A stretch of 64,000 bases of DNA from Crocodylus rhombifer (lineage: Eukaryota > Chordata > Crocodylia > Crocodylidae), in assembly GCA_038503035.1 (NCBI GenBank), contig JAVSML010024569.1:186001-250000 (forward strand), read 5' to 3'. Shown here one piece after another: positions 1 through 12,736 of this stretch. A program made the position numbers and the translations under genes. A model generated the notes under the pieces. The model made no database searches. It had not been told where the DNA came from and saw only the letters and a program-made list of their open reading frames with translations. Positions within the stretch are counted from its first letter, which is position 1; the number at the start of each line of letters is the position of its first letter.

Positions 1-472
1 GTAAAACATTTTGTTATGCTTTCCATATCTTGCCATTCAGAATATCTTGCGACCTGCCCAATGCCAAAAATGTGTGACCCTCATTTTTTAAATGCGTTAG
101 AAAAGTCCTGATGATAAATACCCAGAGAGAAAACTTTTCCATTACCTGGATTTCATGAGTCAGCACTTCATTCTTACATCAATAAATTACTGTAATAAGA
201 AAAGATTACACAGTAAAGGGCCATAATTTCAGTCTAAACGAAAGGACATCCCTATTACTGAAGTATTGTTGGGCTGTTTGAGCCAATTTAGTGCTTAAAA
301 CACAGGCAAAAAATGATAGATGCGTTTACTTTCTTATTTGACACATTATTATTTGCCTGCCTGATGTAATTGCTCTATTTTGTTAAGAAGATCCAAAGTT
401 GTGGATTTCAGAGTGGATATTTGCTATGTTGGATGTTTCATAGGTAACTAGAGAAAAAGTAGTTTTGGGGGT
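1..472. other. Intergenic, nothing recognised
   Basis: AT-rich non-coding sequence with no ORF of note, no recognisable repeat and no splice or promoter signals I can support. Confidence 0.5.
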
Positions 473-1020
473 TGTAGCAGGACGCTTGGTGCTTTTGCTA
501 TTTTAAGAGAAGGCAGGTGGCATGAGAAGTAGCCTGAAGGTGTGGCAAGGGCCAATTGGCAAGTCACCTGATGAGGAGGAGGCCAGGCTAGCAGGACATA
601 AGCCCAGGGCCTGAGCTTGTCAGGCAGTTTAGTCCTGAGAGCCATGGAAAAAGAAGTTCCTGGGCAGTAGGGCCCCTGGGTTATAGCTGAGCTTAGATAA
701 GCAACTTTGGAGGTTATAGGAAAGGACTGAAGGGAGGAAAAGGTCTAGAGGCCTTGGAGCATGAAATAGAGGGTCTGGGACCCAGAGGGAAACAGCTTGA
801 GCCCAGGAGGGATGAGAGTAAGCAGAGTTGGACAGTCCAGAGGTCTGTAACCCAGAAGGGTGAGTGTAAACAGGGCTAGGGAGCCCAATGGTCTCACTGG
901 CCAGGAGCAAGTGCACTGTAAAATAGCTCATAGGGAGAGAGTTACCCGAGCAATCTCTTTATAGGGATATTGGTTCCTATTCAAACTGTTCAGTGCTGGG
1001 GACAGAAAGGCAGTTCCTGT
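473..1020 (+). mobile_element. Possible degraded LTR fragment
   Basis: The segment opens with TGTAGCAGGACGC and is purine-rich and much richer in G than its flanks. It includes a block around 595-650 (CATAAGCCCAGGGCC followed by a CCTGAG-rich stretch) that resembles a decayed TATA and start region of a vertebrate LTR. Later parts repeat related phrases such as GGTCTGGGACCCAGA (773-787) and GGTCTGTAACCCAGA (842-856). I could not find a matching 3' terminus ending in CA or a target-site duplication, so this is a tentative call. The right end is approximate. Confidence 0.3.
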
Positions 1021-1499
1021 AGTGTAAACCATTTTATAGTTGATCAGATTTCTTAGAATTCATGGAATGCTGGGACTCTTTCAAAGTGCTTGATGCTACT
1101 ACTGTCTGTTTAAAGCATTCATATTAAGCCTAATCACCTATCCAAAATCACTCAGACAAGCTATAAGAGGCTTAAAGAGAGAGGTGCTCATGGGGGAGAT
1201 ATTAATTTATTCTGATATGTTACTTTTTGTGCAGCATAGCTGGACTATGGAAATTTCCTGTTCAGGAAGTTATAAACTCTTTGCCCTGGTTATAATTAAG
1301 TAATACAGGGCAACATTATGGCTTTTGATCCGTCTTAGGAATAGCAGTGCCCTGCTTAAGTAACACTTGTCTGAGGTAAGGTACTGAGGTGGGCAGAACA
1401 TCTTCAAGAAGGGCAACGACTATACCCTCAGAAGTGAGCGGGGTAGAAGTGTAGACAAAATGAGAGGCGTGTGAGCACAACACTTTAGAGGGCTAAATG

Positions 1500-2066
1500 C
1501 TTTAATGGTGTTGGTGCTTGCATGCCTTGGCAGTGTATTGCACATTAATTCCAGCCTCTGTAGGAAATTCGGTGGTGTAATGCACCTTAAATGACTTGGG
1601 ACGCAGCAAACTAAGGAGTTTTAGCTTGCTGCCCCTATAGCCACGGAGTGAAGCACCAGGCACCGTGCAGCTCCATGGCTCTGCAGGAAGCTCTGCAGGC
1701 AGCCTGGGAAAGCAGCTCCCAGGCTGCCCAAGAGAAGCAGCAAACCTGATCTTTTTTTTTTTTCCCCTTGGAGCCTGCCTACCTGACCTGTGTGGGGGCC
1801 CGGTGCTTCCCTCCATGGCTGTGGTGGCCCCTGGGACTGTCCGAGCCGGGTGCCTGCAGGCGGGTGCTACCTGGGGGTGGGCTGCCACTGCCATGGAGGG
1901 AAGCACCAGCCCCCCCTGCAGCCCAGGGACTGCTCCACCCCCTGGCAGTTCACCCTCCCCTTCCCGCCAGAGAGACAGGTAAGTCAGCGCGGTACATGCA
2001 TTACACAGGGGTTTAATCAGCCGTAAATTGAAGCAGTGTTTTTTAAAACCCACCACTTCAATTTAG
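1500..2066. repeat. GC-rich repeat unit with nested hairpins
   Basis: A GC-rich island in AT-rich surroundings. It contains three inverted repeats. The first is a perfect 12-bp hairpin, GGCAGCCTGGGA at 1698-1709 against 1717-1728 (7-nt loop). The second has arms GGTGCTTCCCTCCATGGC at 1802-1819 and 1890-1907, extendable with mismatches to about 1795-1830 and 1882-1918. The third is TAAATTGAAG at 2024-2033 against 2056-2065. Such structure is typical of a non-autonomous DNA transposon, but I could not fix its termini or a duplication. The ORFs crossing it are different frames of the same palindromic sequence and show no protein family. Confidence 0.45.
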
Positions 2067-5000
2067 GGCTCCCATGAAGATCATCTTGTATCTTAATCTT
2101 CCTTTTGACAGTATTTAATTGAAAGTTGAAACAGAAGTGGGCTAAATCACAGCCCTCTACTACATCCCAGTTTGGAGGATAGTAGTTCAGCCTAGGTCTC
2201 TGCCTTGTTCTCCAGAAATGTACCACTTAGGCTGCCTTCTGCGTAAGTATGCAAAGGGAGGAAAAATGTCTTTGCATTTTATACCCAGGCAAAAGTAACC
2301 ATGCCAGGAGCCATAACAGTTCAGACACAGGCTTTGAGAAGGAAAAAAGAATCAGCTCAAGGCTTGTCTGTAAGTTCCCCCTTCAATTCCTTCTTTTCAT
2401 TATAAATCCTCAAAGCATATTGACACAAATGGAGCACACCACCTGCTGCAGGAAAACCTCAATAAGTTGTACTTGAGAATTGGTTGTGTCATAAGTATTT
2501 CAGCATCCATTCAGACCTTAACAACAACAGTTAGCTCAGGTATATGGATCTTCCATGGATCCAGAATCAAAACACCTATTAATTAAAAAAAAAAAGCTTA
2601 ACTAAGAAGACAATATTGTCTATTTGGGCATTTACCAAATGTTTGATATGTATTTGTGACCAGGTTACAGATGAAAGAGAGGAGAAGAATGCTTGAGGTA
2701 CTAGGACTGCCTCTATTTCATTTATACTATTAGAGGAACAGATGACATGTGCAGAAACATTCACAATTTGCAACAATTTCTAGGCGTTAAGGTCACAACA
2801 ATTAGCTGGGACCCTCATACCATTTCAGGGAAATGGAGCTAATGGGGAATTAACAGGGCTGGGGATTATACAGAAAAGTAAGAGGTATGAGACAAAGAAG
2901 GAGTGCACTTTGCAGTCATCTGGGGGGAGGAGATCATTCAAAGCCTTGATATGGAAGACTATAATAACACTAATCCCTCCTTCCAAAAATGTATGAGGTA
3001 GAGTTTAGCTCTAGGGAACTGCTTTCAGAGAGACACTTGACACTGGTTCTGTTTAATTCACATCACCTGATTTAAAGCCAAGAAAATGTTTGACTGCTGT
3101 GTTGAATCATGTCCAGAAGGGAAGCCCCCTATTTGTTTTAAATTTTTGCAAAAGAGGTCTGATGAAATGTCTCTGTTTTAGAGACTGCCTGGTGATTTTT
3201 GGATCTCTTGTAAAGACAGATGGAGAGGTATGACGCACCAAGATGAATACATTCCCAACTCATACTTTAATCAGTGTCCTGTTAACATTAGAATATAAGC
3301 TTCACAATACCTGCTTTTTCTAGGGAGAGGAATTTGAAGATATTCAGAGCAGTTAGAGACCTTCTAAAAAGTCCATGCCATTACTACTCAATCCATCATT
3401 AAATCTGCTTAGGTTAGGCCAGTCATAGACATGGCTATGCTGTTACTTTCTGTAAAATGCCTCACTCAAGAAATGTACTACTCTGGGTCATCTGGAAACT
3501 CCTTATTTCCTACTTCAAGGCACAATTAGGAATTTGTGGTTTCAGAATAAGCAGACACTAACAGCCCCAAGCTTTTCAGATTTCACCAGATTTAAAAAAC
3601 AATCAATAAGGAGATGGTATTTACCTTTTGGGGGGCTTAGAGGGTCCCATTTTCAGTTTCAGCTACTACTTGGAATTTATTCTACTTCATTACCCTTCAT
3701 TCTTTGCACTAGGCAATATCATATGGCCCCTAATCACAATTTTTTAAATGAAGTTCACTGAACCAGGACTGTAAAGTCACTGCTCTGCAAGGCATGATTC
3801 AGTGGAATTTTTATCCTTGAATTTAGAGCAAATAATTAAGATGGCTCAGGAGAGGGAAATGAAGAGGGAACTAGAGAACTCCTCTTGAGTGTAATGAAGT
3901 TGCTCTGTTATTGCTAAAGAGATTCCCAATTACAGGCTAAAACAGCAAGTGGATATTTAAAATTTCAAATCCCTGCTTTCTGGCATTGATTTAATTGGTT
4001 CAGAGATGAAACTTTCAGAAACAAAATGCTTGTATTCAAAAACATTTCCTCCAAGATAAGCCATCATTAAAATTAAAAAAAAAGTTGTGAGGGGAAAAAA
4101 ATCCATAAAGCACAGGCGCAATTTAACAAGATGCAAAGTGAATAAGCACACAAAATACTTTTATTCTTTACAGTTGGCTCAAATTGTATACAACTTGTAA
4201 TATTACTAATTTAATCAAGTATGATTTAAAAACAAATTATTTAAACCTAGCTCAGTATTTTTCTAACTGGAGTATCAGTAGCTCTGAGTTATCTGCACCC
4301 TTGAGGTTCATAGCTATCTTCCAAAGTAGGTAGCCCTCCCAGGCTGGATCTGGACTGCGGGGCTCCTTGCAGGCTGAATCTGGACCCACCTCTGGAGGTG
4401 GGGACAGGTTGTCGTAGTGCTATACCCCACAGGTGCCTGAACCACAGTGTGGATCAGGGAGCCATGAAGGCCAGTGCTGGCAACTCTCACTCTGATGCCC
4501 AATTCCCTGCCCCTCCATGAGCCCGATGGAATATAGAATCATGGGGGACGCAATTCCTTAATAAAAACAAACACAAGCCCCCAGAAATTGAGAAGCGCCA
4601 TCCTGGCGGATTTACACTCCAGCCACAAAGTGCCCCACTTGACTTATTTAGCTTATGCTTTCCAGAGAATCAGTGATAAACGTTTTCAGATCAAGAACAG
4701 GCTCGCTGCTTTCTTTCCACTGAATTACCACAAAAAACTAAAAAGTTGTCAGACTAGAATGTGCCAGCACTTTAACATTAGACAGAAATAACATCCTACG
4801 CCAGCAAAAACTTGTTGCTCAACAGAAAACACTCATTCCCTTATATGGCTACTGGAAATCACTTCTCTTGGACTAAGGTAAAGCTTTTCCTGAGGTTTCA
4901 GATTCTCTCCAGACGGAAAGGCGACTGAATTGCCAAGTGACGTACTCATTCTCATGGTTGGGAGTTCTGCATGGAAAAAAAATCCAGGCCTAGATTAGTA

Positions 5001-8000
5001 ACAGCAGTGTTGCTTCCTGTTCCTGTAAATGTTAAGCAGGAATGAAATGCACTCATTCACAAAAAAGAAGTATAAATATAGGCCACATGGGAATGAACAA
5101 TTCCACGGAATGATCCCAAATACTTAAAAGATTCACAAATTAGGCAATTCCTCACGTCAATGGAAGGATTTTTTTGTTTTTTACTATGAATCATTGAGAG
5201 CTGGAGTTAATACAGACATATTCTTAAAACATGAGTTTAGATTTTAATGCACAGACTGTAGCCAGAACATTTACTGCATCTTCCTAATTACTCCCACCTC
5301 TTCCCATCTCACCCACAAGATCTCTAAAATGCTTAGTATCATTTTGCATAGAGAAATTCATTCAGTTTTTTTCTTTACTACATTAAATATTCACCTTATT
5401 CTGTAACTGTACATGGCCCTTCACTATTTATATATGGATAGATTCAGATCTATTTTGTATAGTCATATTTCAATGGGATTTCTCTCAGAGTATCATGAAT
5501 TTCAGAGTCAATGCCTATGTGAAAGAATCAGTCTTGAACAGCTGGCAGACTCAGTAACATCTGTAAGTGGTCTCGCCCCCAGAGATCTTAGGGATTTTTT
5601 GACGAATTAAAGTGTTTGTAGGCATATAATGTGAGACCCTGGTGCTGGCACTCAAGACACAAATACCTTGCATTGTATATGGTAATAGTTATAGGGTAAC
5701 CAGTGAGTCAGCATATTAGTAATAGACTATAGCTCTTCCCACCTCCAGGTTACCAGCTCAAATCCTCATGCTTGATAGAGATCAGTACTATGTAAAATTA
5801 ATGGTCAAAATACAATTTCTAGTTGGGAGGGGAGGTTGCTGTGACAACAGTGGCATGACATTTGGTATTAATTTGTGCATTTAGAATAAAGTCAAAGGAC
5901 TGAAGAAGCCTGGAGAAGAAATAATCCACTTTCCAAAATAAGCAGTCCCTTTAGGTCAGGGGAGAGACAAATCTGTGAAATGGCATCAGGGAACTGACAG
6001 CGCACCTGTCTATACTCTATTTCAGGGGTTCAGTGTCCACTGGCTGTCAGCCTGGCACCTTTTCAAGCAGTATTTAAAATTCCACTCCAATAAAATGAAA
6101 TGATGGTCTTAAACACTATGTGAAAGGTCAGGTATATATCATGACTTCACCTTAGAAAGTTTGTCTTTTTAATTCAAGAATAACACAGCTTGGTGTCAAG
6201 AGGCTTGTGCTCCTGACCCTTTCCTGAAGGCCAGCAGATAACATTAGTTTCTTTTGCCAGCATTCCTAGATCAGGATCAAAGTGAAAATGGATTGAAAGG
6301 TTTGCAATAAAATAGTATTGTATTTCTGTTCCTCCTTTCCTATGTATTGGAAAGAAATATTTTGCACAAAGAACATGATATGTAGCTTTCATGAAGATCT
6401 AAAGCAGTTAAAATATTCAACATTTTCTCCATCTATTACACAAGGAGCTCAGTTGTCCCTTAAAGTAACATTGGAAAAGCCAGAATTCCTTAGACAGGAC
6501 AATGCTTCCAGGAATGAAGACAAATGTTGTAAATGTACCAATGTACCACTGCACCCAGCTGGCCTCAAACATGTAAAAACAACTTTGGTTTAGAAAGATG
6601 TCCAGAAATGATTGCCAATATCCACTTTATTTATATATCTCATATTGAAAGAAATCTTTAACAGAAAACATGAAGTATTATGTATAGCAAGACTACATGC
6701 CCACCTGTTTCCAGTTCCATTACCCATCTCTCATCTCTTCCTTTCAGTTCCAAACCTACATGTGTACATGTGTTTACTTGTTTACTTTTAATCATGATTA
6801 CTCTGTGCATGCACTTTAATATTTTAAGTTATTAGATTTATATGCCACCCTCTACAGAAGACGCTCGGGGCTGCTTACAATAAAAAAGCAGATACATTAT
6901 AAAGAGATAAAAGATGTTAAATGATATGTAATAGAACCAACTTCCCAGACAATGTTGCAAAACTAAATCAAACACATTTTTTCCAGGACTGGTTTGTTAC
7001 CATTATTTATGGCCTGCTCTAAACAAACAACATAAGGGATAATGATTTCAAAAGAGGGTTCTAAGTCACTTAGGTAAAGGATCAATTGTCAGTTTTGAAA
7101 AGAAGGTTTGGGTAGTTTTGAATAATTTACCAGGTTGTTCAGGGAAGGGGGATATGTCCCTTTAGGTTTCTACAATGCAAACTACAATGTGTAGCACAAT
7201 GAGACTACAATCTAGCTTAAGACTGGAGAGACTGTCCCTAGTTGTTATATAAATAAGATTACAGCAATAGTTTGGATAATTGTGAACTACAGTGACAGTT
7301 TTGACAATCAGAGTACTTATTCAAATTCTACAAGTGAATCCATATATATCTCTTTTTAATAATTCTTAAAATATCAGTTGAATTTAGTCATTCTGCTATT
7401 CAAGGTCACTGGTTGGATGAATTCTGTGCATCCAGCAACTCTTGTTTTTCCAAAAGTAATAAAGTTAAGACTGTAAGGGTTTGCTTAATGTACAATGAAA
7501 TGATACACACGGGGATAGCTTTTTCTGGCAAATGGCAGGATGGGCTGAAATTTGGCCAAATACTCAGTAGCCTCATTCAAACAGAAAATAGTGAACAGCC
7601 CCACTCTAAAACAGCAAAGTTGGTCTGGCAGCTTCAGTATTAGCTTACCACTTGTCCATCTAAACAAAGGATCTTTGGGGTTTGAAAACATGTTATCATT
7701 TGTTGGTCCAACAAAAACATGCTCTTCTATCTCTGGAGGATTAATTCAGCTGCTATCATTTACCACAGCTGAGAAAAAAACTTCAGCTATTTCTTTGTGT
7801 GTCTAATAAAAGAGCAACTGAGTAACTGTACCCCATTTTAAAGGAAAAGCAAGCAAGATACCAGTTAGAATACATTTTTGTGGGCTGCTCCAAGATATCT
7901 ATATAAATAAAAGATAATTGAGGGTGGACCTGGGGTAGGAAACAGGCTACAAAATTCCGCTCCTGGATGTCAATGCATGTGACTCCTATCCAGTGTCACA

Positions 8001-8733
8001 GGAAACATGAAAATGCATCCAAGGTCAGAAGTTTAATACATGTACAGCAAGAGCACAGGAAATAAAATACATTAGAAGATGGGTCTGCTACAGGAATATA
8101 ATCTGATAAATGTATATATTTCTGTGTATCCAGCTGTGTATTCAATAAAACAATGCACGCCTGTTAACTGAATACATTTTCATGTTTCATGCTTGCCAAA
8201 ATACGTCTGGCAAATAGGTTATTCATTTAACAGAGTTTCTTTGAAAGGATTTACAAAGAATACTTATTTGTTAGTTTTACAACATTTGTTAGTTACTATC
8301 AACATTTCCAGCAACTCTTTGAGTTTAAGTATATTAAATAAACTGTCTAAAAATTACATGCAATAGAATGGAATTGAAATCTAGTATTATGTTTTATTTT
8401 TCCAAGGAAAAAATGAAGAGGAAAGATAAACAGGCTACCTTTTTTTTCCCATTCCCCTGCCTTTGATTCTGGTTCTACATTTGTTTCCAGGACCATGTAG
8501 GACTAGATTCAGAAGAAAGGAGTCTTTGTGGATACTGGCTTCAAATACCCCTGTCCCAAGTGCCCAACTTCTCTCACATACAGCAACTGGATGATGGCCA
8601 ACATCAGTCAGGGGAACTCCACAAGCTGTTCTCAGAGTGCACCCTGGATGCCCTAATACACAGGAACACACAAACACTTGAGAAAGAGTTATAATGAAGT
8701 AACGACCAATGTTCTAGAGTCCATATCAACAAG
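2067..8733. other. Intergenic, AT-rich
   Basis: No gene is supported in this stretch. There is a small GC-rich patch at about 4300-4510 containing two copies of a CAGGCTG-ATCTGGAC phrase (about 4341 and 4370). At about 6830-6890 there is a short block (ATATGCCACCCTCT to GGGCTGCTTACA) resembling a common reptile interspersed repeat, family not assigned. All ORFs are under 100 codons, without splice context or recognisable domains. Confidence 0.5.
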
Positions 8734-9107
8734 GGTGGGCGGACGAGAATAGGATGGGTTTCGACACAGACAAGTGCAAGGTGATGCACCTTGGGAGGAA
8801 CAACCGGCACCATACCTACAGGTTGGGGAACTCCCCACTTATCAGCACGGAGGCAGAAAAGGATCTTGGGGTCATCATTGACTCCAAGATGAACATGGGC
8901 TGGCAGTGTGGGAAGGCAGTTAGGAAGGCCAACCGCACCTTGTCATGCATCCACAGATGCATCTCGAGCAGGTCCAAAGAGGTGATCCCCCCCCTCTATG
9001 CGGCACTGGTCAGGCCGCAGTTGGAGTACTGCGTCCAGTTCTAGGTGCCACACTTCAAGAGGGATGTCAACAGCATGGAGAGAGTCCAGAGGAGGGCCAC
9101 TCGTATG
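8734..9107 (+). mobile_element. CR1 LINE fragment (end of RT domain)
   Basis: Translated on the + strand, this segment gives the post-palm part of a CR1 reverse transcriptase: WADEN, then DKCKVMHLGR, EAEKDLGVIIDSKMN, then LVRPQLEYCVQF. These motifs recur in the CR1 copies at 17.5 kb and 34 kb. The Trp codon expected after CVQF has become TAG at 9042-9044, so the copy is dead. It is truncated at both ends: the palm domain is missing on the left, and it stops in the RRATRM region on the right without a CR1 3' tail. Confidence 0.88.
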
Positions 9108-9369
9108 GGAATCAAATATTCACTACTGAGATATACAGTGAGTAGTACAGAGACACTGCAGATAGTTAACACTTACACTTAAGAAGTGTACATTCAATTT
9201 GAAAGTACAGCTTTGACCACAGAGAAAACTACTAAACTGAACAGGCTGAATAAAGTTGTCATATGTCTAAATATCTAAAAAATATTCGCTCTAGCAAATA
9301 ACTATTGGTACGTGAAGCACAAAGGTTCAAAAGGCTATAGAGGTAGTAAGGAAGAGTGCATTGGCCATA

Positions 9370-9600
9370 CATAGGGGGTACACATGGGTGCACATGCACC
9401 CCCTGAGATTGGCTGTGCGTCCCCTGGAAACACAAGCCACAAAACCAGAAGTGCTGGTGGAAGTGCACTTCCAGTTTCACTGCTGGTGATTTCAGGCCTG
9501 GGAATTAGCCAGCGATCAGGCACTGGGAGACCTCCCACTTTGGTCAGTGATCTAGTGCCCCCCCAGACTCGGGATGCACCAGTCACCCATGAGTGTAAAA
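9370..9600 (+). repeat. Interspersed repeat, inverted relative of 22.46-22.52 kb
   Basis: The first 50 bases (GGGGGTACACATGGGTGCAC, then ATGCACCCCCTGA) are the reverse complement, with differences, of a segment at about 22462-22520 that ends in CCATATACCCCCTAC. The shared GGGGGTA terminus suggests the end of a DNA transposon family. The remainder to about 9600 is moderately GC-rich and ends at no clear boundary. Confidence 0.4.
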
Positions 9601-9991
9601 CAAAGGGAAAAGTTAATATTTCAGAAACATTGGCACCTTCTAGAATGTGTTCAGTATACAAACTTTCTGAAGACAAAGGTTCAATGCAATTCTTTTTCTG
9701 ATGGAATCCATTCCACCGCTATAAAAACAATCCACACAATTGTGTATGATTCTTGAGGTTCACTGAAGTAGTAGGAAGGCTAGCTTTCTGGATGAGACTC
9801 ATCTCTTCTTTAAATAAAGAAGAGAAAGGGAACTAAACATCTGAAAATAAATAATCCAAACATCACAAAAAGGATGATGCATGCTGAATCTTTTACCAAA
9901 TGCTGAAATGTTTTGAGAGAAAACTGGAGACTTTGGAAAAGAATAAGTTATATGGATCAATTTATTTCATACTATTTTCAATTACTCTTAA

Positions 9992-10185
9992 GGGGGAACA
10001 TCTACATGTGGGTTTTAATGCATATTAGCATATTTTAATGCACATTAAAGCATCACAAGAAAACCATGTGCTTTCACCGATGTGCATTAAAATAGGCAAT
10101 TGTGCCTTTTTCTAGTACCTCACAATGAAGGTACTAAATCTAAGGCACATTAGCAAAAGCACATTAGTGAATGTGTAGACATGCC
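9992..10185. mobile_element. MITE-like element, GGG-CATCTACA family
   Basis: About 194 bp with imperfect terminal inverted repeats. The left end reads GGGGGAACATCTACATGTG and the right end GAATGTGTAGACATGCC, which is its approximate reverse complement. The interior is rich in TTAATGCA and CACATTA motifs in both orientations. The termini match those of elements at 17073, 30468 and 31959 in this window. It has no coding capacity. I see no matching target-site duplication at this copy. Confidence 0.6.
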
Positions 10186-10579
10186 ATGGAACAGTGTGTA
10201 GGCTGCCAGGGACAGGCAATTTTTTTGCCACATGTCTGTAAGTGTATAACATAGACCCTCTTCTTGTGTATAGTATAGTATAATATAAGTCCTCTTCCTT
10301 AGTTGGGCCTTATTGGTGCATCTCTACAAATAAAATCTTAGTTACATGTCCTCTGAGTTTTTCTTTTAAGTTGTATGTTCATTCAGCCCATGGCAGCATT
10401 AACCAGCTGGAATTGATTACCATTAATGAGATGCAACTGGATCTGAGCTAAAGACAGCCATTCAAAAAGCAGAAGCCTGGATTGATTCAATCTTTTCAGG
10501 TCACTATAACCTCTGGAGATTGAACCGATGAGCAAGTGGACAGACATCCATTTTTTACTCCAGAAATGCAGGCACATGT
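10186..10579. other. Intergenic, nothing recognised
   Basis: Mixed-composition non-coding sequence between a MITE and a GC-rich block. No supported feature. Confidence 0.4.
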
Positions 10580-12544
10580 CTGCACTGGCTCAGGCCAGAG
10601 GCTGGAGGGCAGTAGAGCAAGCCCTCGGCTGGAGAGAAACTAAGCGGTGGAAAGGGACATGGCCAGGCCCCAGAAGACCTGAGTATGACTACAGAGGCCC
10701 CGCCATGGCCTGCAGAGACCCCAGCCCAGGTGTGCCTGCAGCGCGGTGGGGGAAGCAGCCCCTGTCAGGGGTCCCAAGCCCCCCACCCCCACTCACTTAC
10801 TGGCTGGTGGCAGAAGTGGGGGTGGGGCCAGCCTCCCCGTAGCCTGAGTGGAAACAGGGGTTTAATCCCCACATTTCAGGAGGGGTGGCATAAGCACCAA
10901 TAGTCTCCACTCGTACACCTGGGGCTGTGTACCTGGGGCTGCGGGGGCCAGATGCCAGCAGCCTGAGGAGAAGGAGGTGTTTAATTCCCCCACTGCAGCT
11001 AGCACTGATGGGGGCACCAACACATTCCCTGTGCTGAGTCCCTCTGAGGAGCAGCTATCCAACTGCAGGGAGGGGGGTTGTGACCTGGCTGCAGGGAGGG
11101 GGGATGTGGCCTGGCTGCACAGAGTAGGGGAGCCTGACTCACCATTGCCTCCCACTGCAGTAGCACACCCAGGGCTGGGCAGCCCTAGGGGATGAGGGTC
11201 AGCACCCACTGCTTCCAGCCCCATACACTGCAGTTTGCAGGCAAGCAGGAGCATGGCTCCATGCTCCCTGTTTCTCCTGGTGGCAGTGTCAGAGCAAATT
11301 ACCATGGTGGGCAGAAGGAGGCACCTATCACCTGCTGCCTGCTCACAGGTGCTCAAAGCAGGCTGCTGCAGACCTGTTGCTGCCTACGCCTCTCAGCCAT
11401 GCGGCTGGGCCAGGCCAGACTGGGCTACAGCAGTCCATTGCCTCCCCCCACCACTGGTCACACCCATGCCCCACAGGACCCCACCCCACATGCCAGGTAC
11501 TGCTGCAAGTAGGTGGCAGGTGATAGGTGCCCACCATTGCCTAGCTCCCAGCTCCGAGCTTTGGATCACAGCCAGGCTGTGCCTCACACAGGGGTTGTGA
11601 AGCTCACAGTGAGGGCTATTTCCCCCTCACTTGCTCCTCAGCTGGCCTGCCAGCCAGGGAGGGGGCATGGGCAGGTGGTCACCCCAGCTCCCAGCTCAGG
11701 TGGGGACTGTGGGCTTCCCTGCAGCTAGGAGCTGGGTGGATCACCCCCTGATATGTTCCCCCCAGCTGGTAACCTGGCTAAGAAGGGAGTGGGGAGGAAA
11801 AATGGAAGCCTTCTCCCCACTTCCCTTTTCCACCCCCACTGCAGACCCCTGCTGTATTCCAAGAGCAGTGGAGCAAGTACAGACTCTGGTGCTGCCACTT
11901 TGCTGGAGCCAGCCTGGGGGAGGTCAGAGCATCAAGGCTGCCCAGTGCCGTCTGGGCAGAGCTGCAGCCTGGTGCCTTGTCCCTGCCTCTGCTGAGGAGC
12001 CAGACCCATGCCAAGTTCCCTATGGGTGTCAGGTGAGTCCTCTTCCCCTGCATGGCCAAAGCCAGACCATGCTGCCCATCAGCCCAGCCTGGCACAGCCT
12101 CTGTAGCTCCTGGCCCACTTTGCTCACCAGGCTGTGGCAGGGCTGCAGTGTAGCTGACACTGAAGGAGGGAGGGGGCTTGCATCCTTGTCTCCAGCTCCC
12201 CCGCCCCAGACTATCCTGCAGCACGGGCTCCCCGGTGAGTACAGCCCACAGCCCAGCAGGTCCTGTGGGGCAACTGAGGAAGGAGGGGGCAGAGGGAGAA
12301 ACACCTACCTCATGCCTGGCAGAGGCTTTACTCCCCCACCCCAGCTGAGAGCTAGGTTGATTTCCCAGCCGAGGAGAGAATGAGGCAGGGGAATCTGCCC
12401 TGCTCCTGGCTGCTGGGGATGGAAAAGTCCCTGCTGGCATCTGGGGACAGGGCCAGCCCTGCTCCATTGGAGCAGAGAGCACAGGCCAGGGCTGAAAATC
12501 ATGCCAGGATGCTGGAAGACTCTGATTTAACTGAAACCAGGAAA
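10580..12544. repeat. GC-rich repeat-derived block
   Basis: Nearly 2 kb of GC-rich DNA whose borders with AT-rich flanks are abrupt. It contains recurrent GGAGGGGGG, CTGGCTGCA and CCCCCACCCC phrases. Overlapping ORFs of up to 262 codons occur on both strands in several frames, but all read as Pro/Ser/Gly/Leu-rich low-complexity protein without any domain. That is expected when stop codons are scarce, and is not evidence of a gene. It adjoins the repeat at 12545-12736 and may be the core of one larger non-autonomous transposon whose left terminus I could not identify. Confidence 0.4.
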
Positions 12545-12736
12545 GGGTCTGAGATGGAAGTTCCATAAACTGGTTTGACCCAAATCAGTTAAGTCTGATA
12601 CTACATTCAACCAGGTTTATTTTAAACCAGTTTCAGCCATTTTGAAACTGGTTTGTGTGCATTGAACTTATGTTGTTACAGGTTTAAACTAGTTCCTGAC
12701 CACTTAAACCAGTTTATGTGTAACTTCTGTCCCTAG
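12545..12736 (+). repeat. 192-bp repeat, copy 1 (pair with 63483-63674)
   Basis: This unit begins GGGTCTGAGATG and ends GTCCCTAG. It aligns end to end, with equal length, with a second copy inside the third CBLB intron of this window. It contains a perfect 13-bp internal inverted repeat, CATAAACTGGTTT at 12564-12576 and AAACCAGTTTATG at 12706-12718, plus further AAACCAGTTT/AAACTGGTTT motifs between. It is most likely a MITE or the terminal part of a DNA transposon. No target-site duplication was found. Confidence 0.65.

Noticed and set aside
11631..12566. Overlapping 250- and 262-codon ORFs on opposite strands
   Set aside because: Both are low-complexity Pro/Ser/Gly/Leu-rich frames of a GC-rich repeat block, overlap each other and other frames, and show no domain, signal or splice context.
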